A stretch of DNA of 64,000 nt from Nitrosopumilus sp. Lineage in GTDB: Archaea; Thermoproteota; Nitrososphaeria; Nitrososphaerales; Nitrosopumilaceae. Numbering within the stretch: position 1 is the first letter of the stretch; each line of letters opens with the position of its first letter. Shown piece after piece: positions 8,515 through 16,411 of this stretch. Position numbers and translations under genes: made by a program. Under the pieces are notes generated by a model. The model did not search any database. It had not been told where the DNA came from and saw only the letters and a program-made list of their open reading frames with translations. The stretch lies in the NCBI GenBank assembly GCA_029862745.1, contig JAOTWS010000004.1:137314-201313 (forward strand). The letters are read 5' to 3'.

Positions 8515-9275
8515 TAATTAAACCCCTTATCCATTGTGTAAATACTATCATCAGTAGTGAGATATGAGACTAATTTCAAACCAGCACCTTTGTTCACATA
8601 ACCTTTACGTTTAATGTCAATCAGTGATATTTTTGATTCCTGTTTTAGAGTCACTTCAATGTCATCAACATGTACCTCTGAGGAACCTTCTGAATAGTAA
8701 AAATTATGACTTCCAATTGGAAATACTAACTTACCAATTAATTTTCCCTCGTCCAAATTATTAGAAATATCTACCTTCATCCGTGCAAAAACATATGGAT
8801 CCACATCATTTTTTTCTAAAAGTTTTACTTTTGAATACATACAAAGATTACCCTTCTCAGGAGTTCCATATAATGCAAATCTAGAATGCATTGGTTCGCA
8901 AGTAAAGCAATCAAAAAGATCTTTTGTTTCATCTTGATTAATTATGTAAATCCCAATTTCCATTGGAAACTGTATCAGAATACTAGTTGTGGATTTTTTT
9001 TCAACAAAAATTGATTCTGCCAACCGGAGAAAAATTAAATCATTTGTCTTTTTTGCAGGAAGATTCATGGGTAAAATAGGACATAATTCAATCTTGATTT
9101 TTCCACTTGATTGTGGGATCGATTTTCTTATTTCTTGATCTTCGGAGTTTTTTCTGTAATATGAAAATCGGTTACCCTCTTTAATTTCAATATTGATCTC
9201 TGTTTTTGGCAATCTCAATTCTAATTTTTCTGAAATGTCATATTGACCAAATCCAGAATAATCATTTTTTTCCAT
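8514..9275 (-). CDS. DUF432 family protein
   Basis: 253 residues from ATG 9275 (MEKNDYSGFGQYDISEKLEL). The frame stays open to 9410, but the extra 45 residues look unlike the family. Diagnostic stretches include IELCPILPMNLPAKKTNDLI, the FPMEIGIYII strand and RFALYGTPEKGNLCMY. DUF432 is an archaeal family without a proven function that often stands next to mscS, as here with a one-base overlap. A role in osmotic response is inferred only from that pairing. No signal peptide or membrane span is seen. Confidence 0.8.
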   Translation of the reverse strand: MEKNDYSGFGQYDISEKLELRLPKTEINIEIKEGNRFSYYRKNSEDQEIRKSIPQSSGKIKIELCPILPMNLPAKKTNDLIFLRLAESIFVEKKSTTSILIQFPMEIGIYIINQDETKDLFDCFTCEPMHSRFALYGTPEKGNLCMYSKVKLLEKNDVDPYVFARMKVDISNNLDEGKLIGKLVFPIGSHNFYYSEGSSEVHVDDIEVTLKQESKISLIDIKRKGYVNKGAGLKLVSYLTTDDSIYTMDKGFN

Positions 9276-9437
9276 GTTTATTTTAGAACTCACAATTAAA
9301 GAGTTAATACAATTAATAACAATATTGATGCTTAGATAATTGTTCCATAATTGAAACGGACAACCCCCATTCCATTTAATGATGAAATAATTTGAGCACA
9401 AATTCATCAAGTTCTCATGTCTTGACAGAAAGTCTAA

Positions 9438-9456
9438 GATCCTCTTTAGGAGGATC
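9438..9456. repeat. Inverted repeat, 7-bp arms
   Basis: GATCCTC, a five-base spacer, then GAGGATC. It could be an operator or an RNA hairpin. Confidence 0.5.
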
Positions 9457-9474
9457 GGAGGGAAATCAAATGGT

Positions 9475-9488
9475 TAGTACAAGTACTA
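9475..9488. repeat. Inverted repeat TAGTAC-AA-GTACTA
   Basis: A perfect 6-bp inverted repeat with a two-base spacer, 18 bases from the preceding one. The symmetric form suits a dimeric DNA-binding protein, but no target is known. Confidence 0.45.
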
Positions 9489-9700
9489 GCCCTATCTACT
9501 GACATAGTGTGATAGATTTTCTTTGGAAATCAAATAGATTCTATTTAGGAGAATACAAGTGGAAGTTTCTGTAACTACACGTAGTATGGTGATATCATGA
9601 AAAATATTTCCTCTGAATTAAATTTAGAAATTCTTCTCTAGTTATTCCACAGTCACTTAAAATTACACCTAATCCAACCCAAAATTTTAATTGTCTAATT

Positions 9701-9898
9701 TTATTTCATTCCTTTCTCTAGTTTGATCTTTGCAATAACGTCTCTGACTAATTCATCATCTTTTAGAACTAATTCTTGCAGTTTTTTCTTGTATGTATCA
9801 TCACCCCATTTGTCTTGACTAAACATTTCTTTGACTAAATTTACAATGTCAGATTTATTTCTCTGATGTTCACGTTTTGCAATTTCAGAGTCTTCCAT
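9701..9898 (-). CDS. Small charged hypothetical protein
   Basis: 65 residues, mostly helical and highly charged (MEDSEIAKREHQRNK at the start, KIKLEKGMK at the end), no cysteines and no membrane span. The ATG is followed by codon use like the neighbouring genes, and the intact length in an AT-rich region argues it is real. I do not recognise a family. It is monocistronic as far as the flanks show. Confidence 0.6.
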   Translation of the reverse strand: MEDSEIAKREHQRNKSDIVNLVKEMFSQDKWGDDTYKKKLQELVLKDDELVRDVIAKIKLEKGMK

Positions 9899-9943
9899 GA
9901 ATTCCTTAAAATGGTTTTAAACTTAAGCGTAACTGTATAATTT

Positions 9944-10103
9944 ATGGTTAAAGTCAGATCATCATCTCTATTTGTTTCTTTTTTTCTAATTGTGATAGTT
10001 TCTCAGGCTTGACTTTCAAGATGCAAATTCAAAACCAAATATCAACAGTCCAATGAATTATGTAAATTGTAATTATATTGGCAGAGACCTATTTTTTCTT
10101 TAA
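9944..10103 (+). pseudogene. Possible frameshifted small secreted protein
   Basis: ATG 9944 opens MVKVRSSSLFVSFFLIVIVSQA, which looks like a signal peptide, then TGA at 10010. The next frame continues directly with DFQDANSKPNINSPMNYVN and ends at TAA 10101. A one-base insertion would explain this. A TATA-like TTTTAAAC at about 9915 has leaderless spacing. The tail overlaps the convergent gene at 10089 by 15 bases. It could equally be chance; no relatives are known to me. Confidence 0.25.
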
Positions 10104-10295
10104 TTTTTCAATGGCCTTGTTTATCTTCTCAACGTTTGAACTCCAAATCTTGATCATTTTCTCTTCTTGTGCGATGTCTTTTTCTGATCCCATACCTTTG
10201 AGTTGTTGCATCTTGTCCAAGTGTGTCTGAAGATTGTCTTGTGCTTCTGCCAGTTTCTTTTGTTGATACTCTAGAACCTTATCTGTAAAGCCCAT
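10089..10295 (-). CDS. Small coiled-coil hypothetical protein
   Basis: 68 residues that are almost entirely amphipathic helix (VLEYQQKKLAEAQDNLQTHL; later NKAIEKLKKK), suggesting a two-helix coiled coil. There are no cysteines or membrane spans. ATG 10295 is the first start in frame. I do not recognise the family. Confidence 0.65.
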   Translation of the reverse strand: MGFTDKVLEYQQKKLAEAQDNLQTHLDKMQQLKGMGSEKDIAQEEKMIKIWSSNVEKINKAIEKLKKK

Positions 10296-10378
10296 GGTTT
10301 TCTTTATTGATTATGAGTCTTAAGCGTATTGGGAAAACAGTCCAACATTCTTAAGACCACAATTTAGAGAAAACACAG

Positions 10379-10612
10379 ATGACATTATTTTGCAAGCAAT
10401 GCGATGGTAGACGACTACCAAAGTATATTCAAGCAGAAAAAAACACACTATGGCTATGCGAAAAATGTAAGAACTTTACAGATATTAATGATATCATTAT
10501 TCGTGAGCAGACAGATGAAGAAAGAGAGACAGTTAAAAGAAAAGACAAAGAATTCGAAGAATCTACAAATTTTCCAAAAGCAAATTTGAATAGAAGAAAG
10601 GGCGTAAACTAG
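10379..10612 (+). CDS. Small zinc-ribbon protein
   Basis: 77 residues. Two knuckles, CKQC (residues 5-8) and CEKC (27-30), form a compact zinc ribbon, followed by an acidic then basic helical tail. ATG 10379 is preceded by an AT-rich stretch. Comparable short ribbons are common in these archaea and usually act in transcription, translation or as adaptors, but nothing here assigns a role. Confidence 0.65.
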   Translation: MTLFCKQCDGRRLPKYIQAEKNTLWLCEKCKNFTDINDIIIREQTDEERETVKRKDKEFEESTNFPKANLNRRKGVN

Positions 10613-10918
10613 ATCAATAATAACAATACAAAAAATTCAATAATTTCATACAAAATTTGGAATTAATTTTAGATACCCTTGTAATAATTGAAAATTGCTC
10701 TTGTTGTGTATTAATGATTCTAGAAATCAAACGATAGATTGTCTGAAATCTTTTAGATATTTTTTTTCTTCTACCTTGTATCTAGATCTAGTTGTTTTTT
10801 ATTCAAATCAATGGTTGCTCTAAGTCCTAAAATTGTATTTTTAAAAATTATTATTTTTTGTTCTTTTGTTATCATGTTATACTAATAGGCAGTTCATCAT
10901 AGATAAAGATGACATATT
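10613..10918. other. 306-base AT-rich gap
   Basis: No gene that I trust. A 34-codon minus-strand ORF at 10771-10875 (MITKEQKIIIFKNTILGLRA...) has a plausible amphipathic helix, but it is short and lacks supporting signals. Confidence 0.4.
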
Positions 10919-11098
10919 CTAAACTCCAAACGAATTAGACTTACAGTTAGGACATTGAGAGCCATCTGTTTGCAATCCGCACTTTACACAGCGAATATTA
11001 ACTCCCACTATATCATGTCGACTAGTTTTTGATACCTTGACAATGAGAACTATAGCTAGTAAAACACCGATTGCAAGTCCTATCCATATCAGTACCAT
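10919..11098 (-). CDS. Membrane-anchored zinc-ribbon microprotein
   Basis: 59 residues from ATG 11098. An N-terminal membrane span (LIWIGLAIGVLLAIVLIV) is followed by a short basic linker and a C-terminal ribbon with CVKC (37-40) and CPNC (49-52). The arrangement places the ribbon at the cytoplasmic face if the basic residues after the span follow the positive-inside rule. The two cysteine pairs after a clear span make chance unlikely. Function unknown; no operon partner is evident. Confidence 0.65.
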   Translation of the reverse strand: MVLIWIGLAIGVLLAIVLIVKVSKTSRHDIVGVNIRCVKCGLQTDGSQCPNCKSNSFGV

Positions 11099-11297
11099 GA
11101 TTGATATTCTATACCCTTTATGCCTTAAAAACCAGTGATTATGAAATTATAAACAAAAAAAATCTAAAGACAGAGTTGCAGTATTTCTTTTCTCTATCTA
11201 GATGGGCACGCCAACAACAATAATAACATGTAAGACATCACGACAATGAAATTCAGTCTTTCAATGAGGATGATATGATATAGGATATATGACAAAT

Positions 11298-11900
11298 TTA
11301 GAATGTGTTCTCAAAAACTACATCAGATAGAGGTAATTGCCCGCCCCTTGCAGATGCTTCCTTGGTTTTCTTTCCCACAACTACCATCATAGATATGACA
11401 TAGTCTGGTGGCAGGTTAATCATATTTCCAACTGCATCATAGTCAAATCCCTTCATAGGACATGTATCATATCCCATAGATTTGGCTGCAAGCATTATAG
11501 TCTGAGCTGCCATTCCACAAGAGCGCATTGCCTCGTCTCGTTGTTGTTGAGGCTTTCCATTATACGAGTTTCTAATAGATTTAACTAATGCATTACGTGA
11601 CTCTAGTGGTATGTTTGCCCAGTATCTCTCAGGTTCTTTGTCCCAGGAATTCAAGTCAGCACATAGAATTATCACAAGTGATGCATCAGATACTTGTTGT
11701 TGTCCATGAGAGAGTTCAGATAGTTTATCTTTGATTGCCTGATCAGTTACTGTAACAAATCTCCAGTTTTGTATGTTGTATGATGTAGGAGACAAGACTG
11801 CAAGTTCCAAGAGTTTATCAATCTCATCTTTTGTCATCTTGTAGTTTTTATCAAAATTTTTCACAGAGCGTCGTTGATTAATTGCATCAAATGTATCCAT
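11298..11900 (-). CDS. Nitroreductase-family FMN oxidoreductase
   Basis: 200 residues, one nitroreductase domain. The N-terminal FMN-binding motif RRSVKNFD, the segment LSPTSYNIQNWRF, and the C-terminal GKKTKEASARGGQLPLSDVV are characteristic. The family uses NAD(P)H to reduce nitro compounds, quinones or flavins as a homodimer; the physiological substrate is not predictable. It stands alone and ends well before the flavoprotein gene on the opposite strand. Confidence 0.9.
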   Translation of the reverse strand: MDTFDAINQRRSVKNFDKNYKMTKDEIDKLLELAVLSPTSYNIQNWRFVTVTDQAIKDKLSELSHGQQQVSDASLVIILCADLNSWDKEPERYWANIPLESRNALVKSIRNSYNGKPQQQRDEAMRSCGMAAQTIMLAAKSMGYDTCPMKGFDYDAVGNMINLPPDYVISMMVVVGKKTKEASARGGQLPLSDVVFENTF

Positions 11901-12201
11901 AACACATCAAAGAAGATATTTACCAAATTTAAAAGATGATCAACATTAAGATTGGCACTAAAAAAAAGATTGTTAACGAGAGAAACATAGCTTAAGACCA
12001 GCGACGTTGTGTCTTCTGATGACAGCTATTATCTTAAGGTCTGAAACGTTTGTATTCAGACGACAGACTATCTCTCAAATTGTACTATGTGAATTTGATA
12101 TTTAAGCAGCGCTATTTTTTCCTACTACTAGTAGAATCAATTAACACTAGAAAAATTACCAGATAGTGTATTTATTAGGCATGAGGCGATCGCAGATCAT
12201 C
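11901..12201. other. Intergenic region with stem-loops and a TATA-like box
   Basis: This gap between divergent genes is less AT-rich than other gaps around 11993-12080. It contains GTCTGAA at 12039-12045 and TTCAGAC at about 12055-12061, a 7-bp hairpin with a nine-base loop. A TGATGA at 12017-12022 and CTGA at 12041-12044 resemble C and D' boxes. A TATA-like ATTTAAGC lies near 12099. A small RNA is possible but not established. Confidence 0.35.
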
Positions 12202-13215
12202 GTGAAGATTGCAGTAATGGGAATGGGTGTTGCAGGCTCTTATCTCATGGCCCGACTAAAAAATTCTGAACATGAAGTAGTAGGTTATGAGAGAAGTGTT
12301 GAAGAAAAGCATGATTCTATTTGTGCATGGGGAACAATCAAACCAGTACTAAAAGAGTTTTGTAAAAAGACAGGAAGAGACTTTGATGACTTTTTAATTC
12401 ATGATGGAAAAAATATGCATGTCAAGATGAACAATGATGTAAAATTTGATATTGGATTGAAGGGATTATGCACATATAACAAACTTGGATTAATCAAGGA
12501 TTTCATAAAAGACTCTAAGATAATTTATGGTAAAGCACCAAAGCTAGAAGAATTAGAAAAAGAATATGACATGATAGTTGACTGTACTGGATTTAACAGA
12601 GTATATCTTCCAAAATTAAAAGAAGATTTTTTCCTGCCAACATATGAGTACAAAGTAGAGTATGAAAATGGCGTACCATATGATGACTTTTACATTGAGC
12701 CATTTCCTGGAATGTCAGGATACTTTTGGTATTTCCCACTTGGTGAGAAAACAGCACACATTGGTGCAGGAGATTACAATAAACAACACATCAAAGCAAC
12801 TGATGAATTTTTGAAAAAACATGGAGGCAAAGTAGTTGCAACAAAAGGACGTCCAATTAGACTTGCAACACCAGATAGATGCAAGCCATACTATTCAGGC
12901 AAAGTAGTGGGGGTTGGTGAATCAATTGGAACAGTTTATGCGCTGCTAGGAGAAGGAATCATACCATCAATGCAGTGTGTTGAGATATTTTTAGAAAACA
13001 TGAATGACTTTAAGGCATATGAGAAAGCAGTGGAGAAACATTACAAAGTGTATGCTAAGGTGTTTAATTTTGTCAGGGCAAAAATTCACAAAGACTTTAG
13101 TTTTTTCAAGGCATTGCCAGACTTTATTGCAATATTTAGATACATGAAAAAGAATGAAGACAGGTTTGGAATGGATATTAAAATTGCCGACCTAATGAAA
13201 GTAGCTAAAGCCTAG
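12202..13215 (+). CDS. Geranylgeranyl-reductase-type FAD oxidoreductase
   Basis: 337 residues from GTG 12202, which places the FAD-binding Rossmann motif (GMGVAGSYLMARL) right at the N-terminus as usual; GTG 12166 or ATG 12181 would add 7-12 unmatched residues. Other family features are the segment GYFWYFPLGEKTAHIGAGDY (about 180-199) and GVGESIGTVYALLGEGI, the second FAD contact. Relatives saturate the isoprenoid chains of archaeal lipids; this one could act on another prenyl substrate. Its stop overlaps the convergent YkgJ-type gene by four bases. Confidence 0.75.
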   Translation: MKIAVMGMGVAGSYLMARLKNSEHEVVGYERSVEEKHDSICAWGTIKPVLKEFCKKTGRDFDDFLIHDGKNMHVKMNNDVKFDIGLKGLCTYNKLGLIKDFIKDSKIIYGKAPKLEELEKEYDMIVDCTGFNRVYLPKLKEDFFLPTYEYKVEYENGVPYDDFYIEPFPGMSGYFWYFPLGEKTAHIGAGDYNKQHIKATDEFLKKHGGKVVATKGRPIRLATPDRCKPYYSGKVVGVGESIGTVYALLGEGIIPSMQCVEIFLENMNDFKAYEKAVEKHYKVYAKVFNFVRAKIHKDFSFFKALPDFIAIFRYMKKNEDRFGMDIKIADLMKVAKA

Positions 13216-13916
13216 CTGAAACTAATTGAGCTGAATCCTTCTCTGCTTGTTCTGTTTGAGGCCATGTTGTAATCATAGATTGTCTTTGAGTACGCCTTGA
13301 ACTCATCTTTCATAGGATCTAAATTTTCTGCCAAGTAAAATCCAGGACAATCACCTGTAAACTGATAAGTTGCATGTACACGAGCCTTTCCCTTTTCATT
13401 TTCAAGCCAGCTGGAAAACGGATACAGATAACATACACCAGGTCTGTCTGGATGCATGCTGCATCCTCCCTCTTCATCTAAAAATCTACAAGAAATGTGT
13501 GTTCCATCCTCAGATTCAGTCTCATCAGTCTTTCTTTTTAGATTAATTGTAGTCATTGTAGTCATCTGACCAGAGGGGCCAGGTTCCTGATAGGTAGTAG
13601 TAATAGTTTCATTTTTTATAAAATCAGATGGCTTTTGGTATTTCAATCCTTTCCCAATTGTAATCAAGTCATCAGATGTTAATGGTAGTCTCCCTTGTCT
13701 ATCACAGCAATTATGACAGTCAGGCCAATAGCATTTCCACAGAATATATTTTTTCTCAGAGTTAAGATAAGGCACATGAAACACCACATCTTTGACTTTG
13801 ATTGGATAGTCAGATACATCTGTAATTTTACCTAGCATAAATTGGCGCAGAATTGGATCTACAGTCCAATCTTTTTCTAACAAATTCAGGGATTCTTCAA
13901 TTTCTTTTTGTGACAA
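13212..13916 (-). CDS. YkgJ-type Cys-cluster protein (putative Zn/Fe chelator)
   Basis: 234 residues. Cysteines form the typical YkgJ pattern: C62, C67, C70, C71 (CYWPDCHNCC), then C143 (ISCRFL), C152 (GCSMHP), C162 (GVCYLYPF), with the H-P-x-R-P-x-x-C motif. The family binds a metal or iron-sulfur cluster; some members act in modification or maturation reactions, but this one is unassigned. The N-terminal 60 residues are additional. It converges on the flavoprotein gene with a 4-bp overlap. Confidence 0.8.
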   Translation of the reverse strand: MSQKEIEESLNLLEKDWTVDPILRQFMLGKITDVSDYPIKVKDVVFHVPYLNSEKKYILWKCYWPDCHNCCDRQGRLPLTSDDLITIGKGLKYQKPSDFIKNETITTTYQEPGPSGQMTTMTTINLKRKTDETESEDGTHISCRFLDEEGGCSMHPDRPGVCYLYPFSSWLENEKGKARVHATYQFTGDCPGFYLAENLDPMKDEFKAYSKTIYDYNMASNRTSREGFSSISFS

Positions 13917-13955
13917 CTATTAAGTTATAACATCATTTGCAGATGTTATTAATGT

Positions 13956-14273
13956 TTGAGTGAAAAAGGAAAGTATGCCTCAGCGACAGAGAATAGGAGA
14001 TTTGTGTGGAGTGAAATTATTTGGCCTTTGATTTTAGAAATCAATGATATTACATTCTCATTAAAACAATTTCAAAAAAAGAGAGATCAGATATGTAAAG
14101 AAAAGAACATAACAATTACAATTCCATCAAGAGGACTTGCATCATTGATTCAGAAAGGGATATTATTAAAAGAAAAAAACATGTATTCAATTCACTATAG
14201 ATTGATTCCATATATGCGATTAAAAGCAGACTGTGACTATGGAACTGCAATTCATGAAGTTAGAGTAAAGTAG
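13956..14273 (+). CDS. Hypothetical protein, 105 aa
   Basis: Starts at TTG 13956 (MSEKGKYASATENRRFVW); no better ATG is in frame. It has no membrane span and no cysteine cluster. The central part (ITITIPSRGLASLIQKGILL then a hairpin-like MYSIHYRLIPYM) could be a winged-helix-like fold, but this is only a shape impression. It lies directly upstream of the tRNA-Gln gene on the same strand. Confidence 0.55.
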   Translation: MSEKGKYASATENRRFVWSEIIWPLILEINDITFSLKQFQKKRDQICKEKNITITIPSRGLASLIQKGILLKEKNMYSIHYRLIPYMRLKADCDYGTAIHEVRVK

Positions 14274-14318
14274 TTGCAGCAAATGATTATATGCTAAAAC
14301 ATTTGGATTTTGTTTAGT

Positions 14319-14423
14319 AGCCCGATAGTCTAGCGGTCAAATAATATTTTAGATCAAGGATTCTGCCCTCTGGATCTCAAGAGTGGATAGGCGGAGACGG
14401 CAGTTCGAATCTGCCTCGGGCTA
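14319..14423 (+). tRNA. tRNA-Gln (CTG) with two probable short introns
   Basis: Acceptor AGCCCGA (14319-14325) pairs with TCGGGCT (14416-14422), discriminator A 14423. The D stem GTCT/GGAT, anticodon stem CTGCC/GGCGG and T arm GGCAG-TTCGAAT-CTGCC are all intact. The locus is 105 bases, 32 too long. Removing 17 bases from the D loop (14341-14357, movable by up to 4 because of flanking TCAA repeats) and 15 bases after position 37 (14374-14388, canonical 37/38 site) gives exactly 73 bases with loop CTCTGGA, anticodon CTG. A1-U72 fits Gln rather than Glu. No CCA is encoded. Confidence 0.88.
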
Positions 14424-14436
14424 CTGGAAAAATTTT

Positions 14437-15036
14437 CTATCTAGATGCTTGTGCTATACGCTCTAATTCGTTTTTCTTTTTTACGGAAGGGGCATTAGGA
14501 TCATTGGCTGCTGCAAGCATTAGATGCTCTGCCATGTGCTCTTCGATTGGTTTTGGATTTGAAAACGTTGCTTCTTTAATTGCATCTGCAATAAACTTCA
14601 AGGCCAAGTCAACTCTTCTGAGAGGGGCAACATCAACTGATACATGGTAAACTGTACCACCATATACAATTCTGGTTGTATCCTCGTTTGGTGCAGAAAA
14701 TTCAACTGCTCTAACCAGAACTTCAACTGGATTTTGGCCAGTTTTAAGGGCAATAATATCAAATGCTGTTTTTACAGTATTGAGTAGTTTTGTTTTTTTA
14801 CCAGTCATTCTACCAGTGTTCTTTGCATACTTTTTTCCAAAGTGCATTGTTTTGTTGATTAATCGCTCAACGATATTAACATCAGCTTTGTTGAATCTCT
14901 TTAGTGCAGAGCGACCATAAGTATAAGGTAGAATTTGTTTTCTCAAAGAGATAGCAGTCTTTAGTCCAGGATCTTTTATCTCTATGTTAGATAAATCCCA
15001 TTTTCTAAATAATAATAAATTTTTAGTTTCAGCCAT
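14437..15036 (-). CDS. rps7: Ribosomal protein uS7
   Basis: 199 residues, archaeal S7 of the small subunit head. Binds the 3' domain of 16S rRNA near the decoding centre. Recognised by YGRSALKRFNKADVNIVERL, the MHFGKKYAKNTGRMTGKK loop and VRAVEFSAPNEDTTRIVYGG. It is the last gene of the rpl30e-nusA-rps12-rps7 run, 7 bases after rps12, and ends 13 bases from the tRNA-Gln gene on the opposite strand. Confidence 0.97.
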   Translation of the reverse strand: MAETKNLLLFRKWDLSNIEIKDPGLKTAISLRKQILPYTYGRSALKRFNKADVNIVERLINKTMHFGKKYAKNTGRMTGKKTKLLNTVKTAFDIIALKTGQNPVEVLVRAVEFSAPNEDTTRIVYGGTVYHVSVDVAPLRRVDLALKFIADAIKEATFSNPKPIEEHMAEHLMLAAANDPNAPSVKKKNELERIAQASR

Positions 15037-15043
15037 TTTCTAT

Positions 15044-15481
15044 CTATCTCCTTGGTTTCTCCTTCTTTCCAATCACCAATTCATGAAGTGATGTACCGTT
15101 AACTTTGAAAACTTTGAATCTAACACCAGGAATATCTCCCATTGCACCACCTTGAGTTGCACCCATACCTTGAATATGAACCTCGTCGTGTTCATCAATA
15201 AAGTTCATGGCACCGTCTCGTGGTAAGAATGCTGTAACTGTTTTACCGTTTTTAATTAATTGAACTCTAACACATTTTCTGATAGCAGAGTTTGGCTGTT
15301 TTGCTGCGATACCAACTTTTTCTAGAACAATACCTTTTGCTTGCGGAGCTCCACCAAGTGGATCAGCCTTTTTATCAATACCAAGTTTTCTTCTTTTGTA
15401 AGTTGAGATGGCCCAGCGTTGTGTCTTCTTTTTTGAAGTCAAAACTCTGCCAGCAAATAATCCAAGTGGTGATTTTCTCAT
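15044..15481 (-). CDS. rps12: Ribosomal protein uS12
   Basis: 145 residues. Decoding-site protein of the small subunit, with the conserved [15 protein letters not shown] and the second loop [17 protein letters not shown]. Length and termini are standard for archaea. It lies 3 bases after nusA and 7 bases before rps7, so the three are one transcript. Confidence 0.98.
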   Translation of the reverse strand: MRKSPLGLFAGRVLTSKKKTQRWAISTYKRRKLGIDKKADPLGGAPQAKGIVLEKVGIAAKQPNSAIRKCVRVQLIKNGKTVTAFLPRDGAMNFIDEHDEVHIQGMGATQGGAMGDIPGVRFKVFKVNGTSLHELVIGKKEKPRR

Positions 15482-15484
15482 GTC

Positions 15485-15949
15485 TTACATCTCCAAAGTT
15501 GCGCGTTCAGGACTGTTAATCAATACGCTACTAATATCAAAATATCGTTTTGCAAGTAATCTTGCTTTCTCGGCATTTCTGCCTTCTCTTCCAACAACTA
15601 TTCCTTTTTTTCTCGGGTCGACCATGACTATTGCTTGTTTTGATCCATCTGCTCGTGTATTTATTTTTACTTCTGAGATTAGTTTTGAATTAAGCAAAGT
15701 TGATAAAAATTTGGCCGGATCCTCATCAAATTCAACTAATTCAACATTTCTTTTAACAATATTTTGTAAGGATTTAATGTGAACACCGCCCTTACCAATT
15801 GCAAGTCCCATTTTACCAGAATTAACCACAAAAATTACTCTATCTTGTTTTTCATCTTCCACACAATCACGAGCTGTTGCACCTGTTACGTTTTGGAAAA
15901 GAGACATCATACGCATCTGATCAGTTGTTAGTTTAATTGATTGTGTCAT
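15485..15949 (-). CDS. nusA: Archaeal NusA-like KH-domain protein
   Basis: 154 residues containing two KH RNA-binding domains, with the GKGGVHIKSLQNIV loop in the first and VGREGRNAEKARLLA in the second. It lacks the S1 and N-terminal domains of bacterial NusA, as normal in archaea. Thought to act in transcription termination or rRNA transcription. Position between rpl30e and rps12 follows the classical archaeal order. Confidence 0.93.
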   Translation of the reverse strand: MTQSIKLTTDQMRMMSLFQNVTGATARDCVEDEKQDRVIFVVNSGKMGLAIGKGGVHIKSLQNIVKRNVELVEFDEDPAKFLSTLLNSKLISEVKINTRADGSKQAIVMVDPRKKGIVVGREGRNAEKARLLAKRYFDISSVLINSPERATLEM

Positions 15950-16012
15950 TAGAAGTCCTATCTCACTCCAAACAAGAAAGTCTCATTTAAACTTACATTA
16001 CAGAAAATACAA

Positions 16013-16336
16013 TTATTCATGTTTTTCCTCAGCTTCTGTATCTTTTAAAATTGATTTGATGTTTGCGTCATCGATTGATGTAAATGATATTGTTGAAATT
16101 CTAAATTGTAAGCCGCATAACCTACCTAATGCAACTGATGTTCCTTGAAAGTTTACTAAAGGTATTTTTTCTTTTTTTGCATCTAATTCAATTTTCTCGA
16201 GTGTTTCTTTTTTTACCGAACGAGACAATACAATTAGCCTGGAATTTTTTAAAGAGTTCAAAACTTGTCTAGTACCTATTGTTAACGCATCTTCTTTATG
16301 CGCATCTCTTAATGATTTTTCAAGTATCTTACTCAT
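16013..16336 (-). CDS. rpl30e: Ribosomal protein eL30
   Basis: 107 residues of the L7Ae/L30e RNA-binding fold, with TIGTRQVLNSLKNSRLIVLSR and the VNFQGTSVALGRLCG region. Normally follows the RNA polymerase genes in archaea; here two surface-protein genes lie between. The upstream TATA-like box at 16369-16380 shows that it starts its own transcript with nusA, rps12 and rps7. Confidence 0.93.
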   Translation of the reverse strand: MSKILEKSLRDAHKEDALTIGTRQVLNSLKNSRLIVLSRSVKKETLEKIELDAKKEKIPLVNFQGTSVALGRLCGLQFRISTISFTSIDDANIKSILKDTEAEEKHE

Positions 16337-16368
16337 GTTGTTCCCTTATGTCGATGGTCATTACAGGG

Positions 16369-16380
16369 CTTTATAGGTTT
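16369..16380 (-). promoter_or_regulatory. TATA-like box of the rpl30e-nusA-rps12-rps7 unit
   Basis: Read on the minus strand AACCTATAAAG lies about 38 bases before the rpl30e ATG (16336), predicting a leader of about 10 bases. Confidence 0.5.
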
Positions 16381-16411
16381 ATTGAAAAACTATACATCTT
16401 TTAAAATAAAA

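Larger units (their letters stand above)
9276..9700. other. 425-base gap with inverted repeats, no gene
   Basis: Between the DUF432 start and the next gene there is no ORF worth calling. It contains two short inverted repeats (9438-9456 and 9475-9488) and a partial direct repeat, GGAAATCAAAT with TTTAGGAG nearby, seen around 9441-9471 and again at 9520-9553. The part nearest 9275 should hold the DUF432/mscS promoter. Confidence 0.5.

Noticed and set aside
10771-10875. 34-codon minus-strand ORF MITKEQKIII...
   Set aside because: Too short, no promoter or SD, no motif; listed only as gap content.
14319-14423. Reading the tRNA as Glu (CTC)
   Set aside because: A1-U72 and the restored loop CTCTGGA give anticodon CTG (Gln); a CTC anticodon does not leave a seven-base loop.
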